The translations under genes were made by a program, and so were the position numbers. A stretch of 5,196 nt of DNA, from positions 1-5,196 of the forward strand of contig JACPDV010000484.1 in the NCBI GenBank assembly GCA_016183835.1. Direction: 5' to 3'. Under the pieces are notes generated by a model. That model saw only the letters and a list, made by a program, of their open reading frames with translations, made no database searches and was not told where the DNA came from. Below are positions 1 through 3,903 of the stretch, one piece after another. The DNA is from Armatimonadota bacterium (lineage in GTDB: Bacteria; Armatimonadota; UBA10988). Positions within the stretch are counted from its first letter, which is position 1. Each line of letters starts with the position of its first letter.

Positions 1-25
1 CTCCCCCCGCCGGCGCAGGGGGAGG
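1..25. repeat. GC-rich palindrome at window edge, similar to the 3014-3038 element
   Basis: CTCCCCC at 1-7 and GGGGGAG at 18-24 are perfect complements, and the centre CGCCGGCG (8-15) is itself palindromic. The layout resembles the hairpin at 3014-3038 (a C-rich arm, a short GC core and GGGGGAGG). It lies in frame with the hydrolase coding sequence. It may continue to the left of the window. Confidence 0.45.
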
Positions 26-606
26 AACCGGACCCAACTCCCACGCGCCAATTGCCCCTGCTGGCTTGCGCCTGGCGGTTCCGGGCGGGGCACCGGATCC
101 GGCTGATGTTGGCCGGCGCCGACCTGATGAACGTGTGGCCGACGCCGCACCTCGGCACGGTCACGGTGCTCCGGTCGCCGGCGCAGCCGTCGGCGCTGAT
201 CCTGCCCGTGGCGCCGCCGCGCGAGGCGCCGCTGCCCGAGCCCGGCCTGCGCCCCTCCCCGCACCCGCCGGCCCGCCGCGAGGAGCTGGCCGCACCCGAG
301 CTGAGCCAGTCGCGCGACCTGATCCGCGACACAGCCACCGTGGCCTACAGCCTGGGCTACACCACGCGCTGGGGCAACCAGGCGCGCTACACGGTCTCCG
401 CGCGCGACCCGGCCGTGGCGGTGGCCGAGGGCAACTCACGGGCCACCTGGAGCTACGCCGGCCGGGAGATCGTGGTGCAGGCGCACTGCATGACCACCAG
501 CGACGCCCGGGCGTTTTACCACACCACCCAGGTGGAGATCACGGTGGATGGGCGGCCCTTCCGCACGCGGAGCTGGGCGGTGAGTGTGCCGCGCGAGGGC
601 ATCTAG
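1..606 (+). CDS. CocE/NonD-family (PepX C-terminal domain) hydrolase, 3' end only
   Basis: The reading frame is open from the left edge to TAG at 604-606, giving 201 visible residues; the start and the catalytic alpha/beta-hydrolase domain lie outside the window. Residues 24-52 (AWRFRAGHRIRL, then GADLMNVWPTPHLG) match the hallmark of the C-terminal beta-sandwich of X-Pro dipeptidyl-peptidase/CocE hydrolases: an aromatic residue, the GHRIRL core and a W-P-x-P turn. They are followed by LILPVAP. A proline-rich linker (about residues 70-95) leads to a second beta-rich region with DPAVAVAEG and a final RSWAVSVPREGI, which resembles the usual C-terminus of these proteins. Family members hydrolyse esters or amides (cocaine esterase, glutaryl-7-ACA acylase, X-Pro peptidase); the substrate cannot be predicted from this part. 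TTG at 52 is not the start, because conserved sequence begins at once and the frame continues upstream. Residues 1-17 are low-complexity and coincide with a GC-rich palindrome (see findings). Confidence 0.82.
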   Translation, partial: LPPPAQGEEPDPTPTRQLPLLACAWRFRAGHRIRLMLAGADLMNVWPTPHLGTVTVLRSPAQPSALILPVAPPREAPLPEPGLRPSPHPPARREELAAPELSQSRDLIRDTATVAYSLGYTTRWGNQARYTVSARDPAVAVAEGNSRATWSYAGREIVVQAHCMTTSDARAFYHTTQVEITVDGRPFRTRSWAVSVPREGI

Positions 607-610
607 CGCA

Positions 611-652
611 GTGATGAGTGATGAGTGATGAGTGATGGGTGATGAGTGATGA
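611..652. repeat. Heptanucleotide tandem repeat (GTGATGA)x6
   Basis: There are six consecutive 7-bp units at 611, 618, 625, 632, 639 and 646. The unit is GTGATGA; the fourth copy reads GTGATGG. The array starts 4 nt after the hydrolase stop codon and runs into the start region of the following gene remnant. Because 7 is not a multiple of 3, each frame reads GTG ATG AGT GAT GAG TGA TGA every 21 nt, so the array supplies both stop and start codons in every frame. Short heptamer arrays of this kind are known from intergenic DNA of some bacteria, for example the STRR repeats of filamentous cyanobacteria. Confidence 0.95.
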
Positions 653-1126
653 GTCCGGAGCCGGAGCAGAGGAGCCGGTGCCCCGTTGCGGCTGGGTGCC
701 GGCTGGCGTGACCGCCGTGCTGGCCTACGCCGCCGCCCTGCCGCTGACCGTCTTCGGGTGGCCGTGGCTGCGCGTCGCGCTACCGCTGGGCTGTGTGGGG
801 CTGGGCTGGGCCTGGCAGTGCGGCGGGCGCCGGGCGCAGCGGGTCGCGTCGGTGGTGCTGGGGCTGGAGGCCGGGCTGTTCGTGCTGATCGCCGTGACGC
901 CCCTCGCGCCGATGGCCCTCCGCAGGCTGACAGTGGACAATGCGCCGCCCGTGGCCGACCTGATCGTGGTCCTCAGCGGGGGTGGCGGTCAGCTCAGCCC
1001 GTCGAGCCGGGAACGGCTGCTGCATCCGCCGCGGAGTTCCGCCCTGTGCAACGGCTCGAGGCCTTCCGCGTGGCGGCCCACGAGCTGCTAATGACGGCCT
1101 GGTATCGCTGGCGAGGGTGGGCGTGA
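639..1126 (+). pseudogene. DUF218 (ElyC/SanA/YdcF-like) membrane protein gene with central deletion and frameshift
   Basis: The 5' part (GTG 639 or ATG 642) encodes three hydrophobic segments (about residues 23-40, 44-60 and 68-92). They are followed at 951-1019 by ADLIVVLSGG and LSPSSRERL, the first strand, glycine loop and LS-x-x-SRxRL motif that open the DUF218 domain. After about 1020 that frame becomes arginine/proline/serine junk and stops at 1091. The +2 frame then carries QRLEAFRVAAHELL and WYRWRGW (1049-1123) with TGA at 1124-1126. This resembles the C-terminal tail of DUF218 proteins, which often end in a HEylGllyYrlrGw-like helix. The central half of the domain, roughly 120 residues judged from family size, is absent. 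DUF218 proteins are inner-membrane proteins linked to envelope and peptidoglycan metabolism; this copy should not work. An assembly collapse is an alternative to a true deletion. The start lies inside the heptamer array and has no clear Shine-Dalgarno sequence. Confidence 0.72.
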
Positions 1127-1133
1127 GCGGGCG

Positions 1134-1652
1134 TCATCCTTCCTCCGGAAAGACCGCCTCGGTCGTCCCGTCCTCCCAGGTCAACTGCGCGTCGAGCAGG
1201 TCCTGGGTGAGGACCACCTCGAGCTTGCGCGCGCCGCTGACCTCGAGTCCGGTGCCGTCCGGCTTCAGACCGAGGTCGATCCACACGCCGTCGAGCTGGC
1301 CCGCCTCGCGGCAGGTGACCGACATCCGCCGGCCGAGCGCCACGATCTCCACCGTGCAGGGGAAGAGCTGGAGCGCCTCCATCACGTTCTCGCCGCTCAC
1401 CTTGCGCACCTGCTGGGTGAGTGTCGCTTCCACCACGCCGTTCGGCTCCTCGTCGCCGGGGGCCTCGATGGTGATCAGCAGATTGTCCACGGCCACCTGC
1501 GGCACGGGCTTGTCGTTGAGGAAGATCGAGAAGGTGAGCGGGTTCTGCGCGGTGACGACCACCTGCACCAGGCCGCCGCCGCGGATCCTGGCGTTGTCGG
1601 CGGCCGAGGCGCGCTCCGGCTCCGCACCGTTCCGGGACGGCTTGCCGAACAC
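1134..1652 (-). CDS. Small hypothetical soluble protein, last gene of three-gene operon
   Basis: This 172-residue protein belongs to no family I recognise. After a polar, charged N-terminus (about residues 1-25) the chain alternates short hydrophobic and charged stretches (LVQVVVTAQ, LTFSIFLND, NLLITIEAPGDEE, CTVEIVALG, GVWIDLGLKPDG, KLEVVLTQDLL, AQLTWEDG), suggesting a mostly beta fold. It has no signal peptide or membrane segment, is rather acidic, and has cysteines in FPCTVEI and VTCREAG. The GTG start (1650-1652) is chosen because a strong Shine-Dalgarno sequence, GAAAGGAG, lies at 1659-1666 with a 6-nt spacer, only 18 nt after the stop of the upstream gene. The two are therefore probably co-transcribed. 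The C-terminus converges on the DUF218 remnant with a 7-nt gap. Long open frames also exist on the other strand and in another minus frame here, but they read as compositional shadows. The coding call is firm; the function is unknown. Confidence 0.8.
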   Translation of the reverse strand: MFGKPSRNGAEPERASAADNARIRGGGLVQVVVTAQNPLTFSIFLNDKPVPQVAVDNLLITIEAPGDEEPNGVVEATLTQQVRKVSGENVMEALQLFPCTVEIVALGRRMSVTCREAGQLDGVWIDLGLKPDGTGLEVSGARKLEVVLTQDLLDAQLTWEDGTTEAVFPEEG

Positions 1653-1658
1653 TCCGGG

Positions 1659-1666
1659 CTCCTTTC
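1659..1666 (-). promoter_or_regulatory. Shine-Dalgarno site fixing the GTG start at 1652
   Basis: Read on the minus strand this is GAAAGGAG, ending 6 nt before GTG. It begins 4 nt after the stop codon (1671-1673) of the upstream gene, which supports translation from a shared mRNA. Confidence 0.75.
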
Positions 1667-1670
1667 GGGT

Positions 1671-2357
1671 CTAGTTGTAGGTGGTGTAGCGGATGCCCTT
1701 GCCGCGCCCGCCGAACAGGCGCGCCAGCAGGGCGATGATCAGCACGATCACCACCAGGCCAACCAGGAAGCGCATGAAGCTGAACCCGCCCGGGTACATC
1801 GCGCCATCGTAGTAGACCGGCGCCGAGTAGTAGAAGGCCGGGTGGAACGGCATCCAGTAGTACCAGCGCGGCGCGCCCCAGTAGTAACTGTAGCCGCTCC
1901 AGCCGCCGTAGTAGTGGGCGGGGTAGCCCATCCCGCCGTAGTAGTAGGTGCCGGAGCTCACCGGCGTGCGCCGCGAGTAGCTGGGCGCCGTGGTGGTGCT
2001 GCGCACCGAGCCCGAGCTGCCGAACGACCCGCTTCGCCCGAACGAGCTGCTCGAGCTGGACTTCGACGTGCTGCCCGACGAACCGAACGAGCCGCTCGAG
2101 CTGCGCGAGCCGCCGAACGACCCGCCCGAGCTCGAGCCGCCGAACGATGAGCCGCCCGAACTGCGCGAGCTGCCGAACGAGCCACCGGAGCTCCGCGAAC
2201 CGCCGAACGAGCCACCGGAGCTCCGCGAGCCGCCGAACGACCCGCCCGAGCTGCGCCCGCCGCCGAAGGACCCGCCGCGGGCGAGAGCCAGCTCCTGGGG
2301 CAGCGCGATCGCCATCACCAGGGCCATGGCCGCCAGCCATCTGAGTGTCGGTTTCAT
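1671..2357 (-). CDS. Secreted/membrane Gly-Ser-Phe repeat and Tyr-rich protein
   Basis: This 228-residue protein is the middle gene of the operon. Residues 1-26 form a signal peptide: a KPTLR basic start, a hydrophobic core, and ALA before the predicted cleavage at 26/27. Residues 28-97 are seven tandem decapeptides of consensus GGSFGGSRSS, followed by a Ser-rich stretch to about 125. Residues 127-190 are Tyr/Trp/Gly/Pro-rich (TYYYGGMGYPAHYYGG, RWYYWMPFHPAFYYSAP). A transmembrane helix at 197-214 (FLVGLVVIVLIIALLARL) is followed by a basic tail ending in YTTYN. I infer a low-complexity extracytoplasmic region tethered to the membrane. Similar architecture (signal peptide, Arg/Gly/Ser-Phe repeat, Tyr-rich segment, C-terminal helix) occurs in DUF1517-like and other uncharacterised envelope proteins, but I see no catalytic domain. 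ATG at 2355-2357 is supported by GGAGGA at 2365-2370, 7 nt upstream. Confidence 0.85.
   Translation of the reverse strand: MKPTLRWLAAMALVMAIALPQELALARGGSFGGGRSSGGSFGGSRSSGGSFGGSRSSGGSFGSSRSSGGSSFGGSSSGGSFGGSRSSSGSFGSSGSTSKSSSSSSFGRSGSFGSSGSVRSTTTAPSYSRRTPVSSGTYYYGGMGYPAHYYGGWSGYSYYWGAPRWYYWMPFHPAFYYSAPVYYDGAMYPGGFSFMRFLVGLVVIVLIIALLARLFGGRGKGIRYTTYN
2067..2276 (-). repeat. 30-bp coding tandem repeat, seven copies
   Basis: This stretch encodes residues 28-97 of the Gly/Ser/Phe repeat protein as seven decapeptide units. Some units are nearly identical at the DNA level: 2173-2202 and 2203-2232 differ at one base in 30. That points to recent duplication or gene conversion. Units nearer the C-terminus (for example GGSSFGGSSS and SGSFGSSGST) are more diverged. 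Confidence 0.9.
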
Positions 2358-2364
2358 GTCCGCG

Positions 2365-2370
2365 TCCTCC
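2365..2370 (-). promoter_or_regulatory. Shine-Dalgarno site for the repeat-protein gene
   Basis: On the minus strand the bases read GGAGGA, with a 7-nt spacer to ATG at 2357. It directly abuts, and overlaps by one base, the stem of the hairpin at 2370-2394, so folding of the leader could affect access to it. Confidence 0.75.
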
Positions 2371-2394
2371 CCGGCTGCGTCGCGCCCAGCCGGG
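2370..2394 (-). promoter_or_regulatory. Intercistronic GC hairpin between first and second operon genes
   Basis: CCCGGCTG (2370-2377) and CAGCCGGG (2387-2394) form a perfect 8-bp stem with a 9-nt loop. It fills most of the 43-nt gap between the two genes. No T-run follows on the minus strand; the Shine-Dalgarno sequence of the next gene comes instead. A simple intrinsic terminator is therefore unlikely. It could be an RNA-processing or stability element, or chance in GC-rich DNA. Confidence 0.4.
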
Positions 2395-2400
2395 CGTCCG

Positions 2401-2847
2401 TCACAGGATGTTGTAGGTCGCCACCTCGTCCGCGGCGAGCCAGTGCGCCTTGAAGAGGGTCAGGTAGACCTTGACGATGTTGTCAGCGGCGTTGATGTCC
2501 ACGACCACGTCCATCACTTCATCGGTCACCTCGACGCCATTGTGCCACACGCGCGTGAAGCCGAAGTCGAAGCCGGGGTGGGTGTTTTCGATGCCGATGG
2601 TGTGGCCCGGGCAGATCAGCTCGAGCCGGCCCGGGAAGATCCCGTTCTCCTTGTCCGGCTCGTCCTGCGTGCGGACGAAGGCGCTGATCTCGCCGCCCAG
2701 GCCGATCCCGCCCTTGCACGGCTCACCGTCGATGTCGCGGCCGGCGTGCAGCTCCACGTAGAGCTGCACCGCCATCACCTCTTCGTCGTTGTTGAACAGC
2801 GTGGTGCTGTCCCAGTCGCCCCCCGTGCGGAACACCACATGGTTCAT
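2401..2847 (-). CDS. Small acidic hypothetical protein, first gene of three-gene operon
   Basis: This 148-residue, strongly acidic protein has no signal peptide or membrane helix. I do not recognise the family. The sequence alternates polar loops with hydrophobic strands (EEVMAVQLYVELHAG, GGEISAFVRT, GRLELICPGHTIGIE, DFGFTRVWHNGVEVTD, VMDVVVDIN, IVKVYLTLFKAHWL), which suggests a beta-sandwich or jelly-roll-like fold. I chose ATG 2845-2847, which begins MNHVVFRTGGDW, over the longer ATG at 2904 for two reasons. The extra 19 residues look unlike the rest, and that upstream ATG overlaps the best promoter -10 element (2900-2905). AAGGGAG at 2859-2865 lies 11 nt before the chosen start, slightly far but usable. 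The gene stops at 2401-2403, 43 nt before the repeat-protein gene, and is probably co-transcribed with it. The function is unknown. Confidence 0.78.
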   Translation of the reverse strand: MNHVVFRTGGDWDSTTLFNNDEEVMAVQLYVELHAGRDIDGEPCKGGIGLGGEISAFVRTQDEPDKENGIFPGRLELICPGHTIGIENTHPGFDFGFTRVWHNGVEVTDEVMDVVVDINAADNIVKVYLTLFKAHWLAADEVATYNIL

Positions 2848-2899
2848 CGCGCGGTCTGCTCCCTTCCACCGCGTGGCCACGGTTATTGCATACGCTACC

Positions 2900-2928
2900 A
2901 GCATACTCGGCAGTTCCGTTCAGTGCAA
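2900..2928 (-). promoter_or_regulatory. Candidate sigma-70-type promoter of the three-gene operon
   Basis: On the minus strand TTGCAC (2923-2928) and TATGCT (2900-2905) are separated by exactly 17 nt. The match to consensus is 3/6 and 4/6. The site lies in the only noticeably AT-richer patch of the window (about 2881-2930). Transcription would start near 2893, leaving a leader of about 45 nt before ATG 2847. This is inferred from sequence alone. Confidence 0.45.
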
Positions 2929-2944
2929 AAGAGTGCGTGGTGGT

Positions 2945-2979
2945 TGGTGCGTGGTGCCTGGTGCCTGGTGCCTGGTGCG
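2945..2979. repeat. Heptanucleotide tandem repeat (TGGTGCC)x5
   Basis: There are five units at 2945, 2952, 2959, 2966 and 2973. The inner three are TGGTGCC and the two end units are TGGTGCG. A degenerate unit (TGGTGGT) precedes them at 2938-2944. The array sits in the divergent intergenic region between the minus-strand operon and the acetyltransferase gene, upstream of both. It has the same 7-bp unit length as the array at 611-652 but a different sequence. Confidence 0.93.
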
Positions 2980-3013
2980 GGAGGGACTGGCGGTTCCGCG
3001 CAGCCTATCAGCT

Positions 3014-3038
3014 CCTCCCCCTGCGAAGCGGGGGGAGG
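3014..3038. repeat. Interspersed-type GC palindrome (11-pair hairpin, GAA loop)
   Basis: CCTCCCCCTGC (3014-3024) pairs with GCGGGGGGAGG (3028-3038) around a GAA triloop, with one T-G wobble and ten Watson-Crick pairs. It is followed by a second purine-rich stretch, GCGGGAGGGGGGC. The form resembles short palindromic repeats scattered between genes in many GC-rich genomes. A related palindrome lies at 1-25. No T-run follows on either strand, and no upstream gene reads into it, so a terminator role is unlikely. Confidence 0.7.
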
Positions 3039-3081
3039 CGGGAGGGGGGCTCTGCGGGCGGTGCGGGGATGGTGCGGAGAC

Positions 3082-3106
3082 CGCGGTCCGGACCGGAGGG
3101 ACCGCG
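3082..3106 (+). promoter_or_regulatory. Leader hairpin before the acetyltransferase gene
   Basis: CGCGGTCC (3082-3089) and GGACCGCG (3099-3106) form a perfect 8-bp stem with a 9-nt loop. The loop contains GGAG (3095-3098), the possible ribosome binding site for a start at 3111 or 3114. Within it, GGTCCGGACC (3085-3094) is also a perfect 10-bp palindrome that could be a protein-binding site. Whether it acts as RNA, DNA or neither is not known. Confidence 0.4.
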
Positions 3107-3113
3107 CGCTGTG

Positions 3114-3902
3114 ATGCCGAATCTCCCCGCGGAGCCTCAGCGCATGCCGTGCCACGTCACCGCCGGAGAGCTTCGCGACGGACTGCGCACCGTGGGGCTT
3201 GGGAGTGGCGACACGGTGCTGGTCCACTCATCGCTCAGCGCGTTCGGCTGGGTCGAGGGCGGGGCCGACGCCGTGATCGACGCGCTGCTGGAGGTGCTCG
3301 GGCCGGCGGGCACCCTGGTCATGCCGACCTTCACCTGGGGGCCGAACCACGCCGCGCCGTGGGTCGAGTTCGACGTGGCGAACACCCCCTGCGAGACCGG
3401 TCGGATCCCCGACACCTTCCGGCGCCGGCCGGGCGTGCTGCGGGGCGAACACGTCTGTCACAGCTTCGCCGCGTGCGGCCTGAGGGCCGCGGAGGTGCTC
3501 GGCGACGGCATCCACCCCTTCTGGCGCGGCGGGTTCGAGGCGCTCTATCGGCTGGATGCCTGGAACCTGTTCCTCGGCGTCAGCCTGCAGTGCTGCACGG
3601 CCCTCCACGCCGCCGAGGAGCTGGCGCGGGTGCCGTACCGGAGCTACCGCGACTACGCCGGCTCGGTGGTGATCCTGCCCGACGGCTCGCGGGTGCCGTC
3701 ACGGGCGATCGAGTATCTCCGGCAGGATGGCTCGCGCAACGACTTCGCGAAGATGGAGGAGGTGTTCGACTCCGCCGGCGTGTTGCGGCACGGGCGGATC
3801 GGGAACGCACGGGTGCTCAATGTGCGCATCCGCGAGGTGATCGACTGCGGCCGGGAGCTGCTCGAGGCCGATCCGTACGCGCTGTCGAGTCCGCCTCCGT
3901 GA
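3114..3902 (+). CDS. AAC(3)-family N-acetyltransferase-like protein
   Basis: A 262-residue protein, close to the usual 260-290 of the Antibiotic_NAT family (aminoglycoside 3-N-acetyltransferases and relatives, acetyl-CoA dependent, cytoplasmic). Residues 28-73 carry the family signature: GLGSGDTVLVHSSLSAFG, then WVEGGADAVIDALL and GPAGTLVMPTF. Also visible are TGRIPDTFRRRPGVLR (95-110), HSFAACG (116-122) and TALHAAEE (162-169), the last holding the conserved H-x-x-E. Two usually conserved sites are altered: the RSxHP motif reads RGEHV, and the G-SP-x-x-L motif reads GGFEAL. The real substrate may therefore not be an aminoglycoside, and resistance should not be assumed; antibiotic-unrelated family members are known. 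Starts at GTG 3111, ATG 3114 and ATG 3144 are all possible. GGAGGG (3095-3100) suits the first two, whereas GGAG (3131-3134), 9 nt before ATG 3144, suits a 252-residue form. The stop lies 1 nt from the stop of the convergent gene. Confidence 0.87.
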   Translation: MPNLPAEPQRMPCHVTAGELRDGLRTVGLGSGDTVLVHSSLSAFGWVEGGADAVIDALLEVLGPAGTLVMPTFTWGPNHAAPWVEFDVANTPCETGRIPDTFRRRPGVLRGEHVCHSFAACGLRAAEVLGDGIHPFWRGGFEALYRLDAWNLFLGVSLQCCTALHAAEELARVPYRSYRDYAGSVVILPDGSRVPSRAIEYLRQDGSRNDFAKMEEVFDSAGVLRHGRIGNARVLNVRIREVIDCGRELLEADPYALSSPPP

Positions 3903-3903
3903 G

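Noticed and set aside
611..652. CRISPR-like array
   Set aside because: The 7-bp units are directly adjacent with no spacers, so this is a simple tandem repeat.
982..1674. Plus-strand open frame of 230 codons antisense to the last operon gene
   Set aside because: It is Ser/Thr/Arg-rich with no ribosome binding site or domain, and is explained by G/C-biased codons on the opposite strand.
994..2340. Long open minus-strand frame (448 codons) overlapping two operon genes
   Set aside because: It is a frame-shifted shadow. Its product is a low-complexity Arg/Leu/Gly/Ala string without domains, while the frames I kept have a signal peptide, good ribosome binding sites and coherent fold patterns.
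3014..3038. Intrinsic terminator
   Set aside because: There is no T-run on either side, and the element lies upstream of both divergent genes, where no transcript is expected to end.
2886..3113. N-terminal extension of the acetyltransferase up to about 2886
   Set aside because: The extension would translate the heptamer array and the hairpin into Val/Pro/Gly/Trp-rich sequence absent from the family. Conserved sequence begins only after 3144.
1990..3114. Plus-strand open frame of 374 codons with a Pro/Glu/Leu repeat
   Set aside because: The apparent PPNEPPELRE repeat is the antisense reading of the Gly/Ser/Phe decapeptide repeat. The frame then runs through the promoter region and the intergenic repeats.
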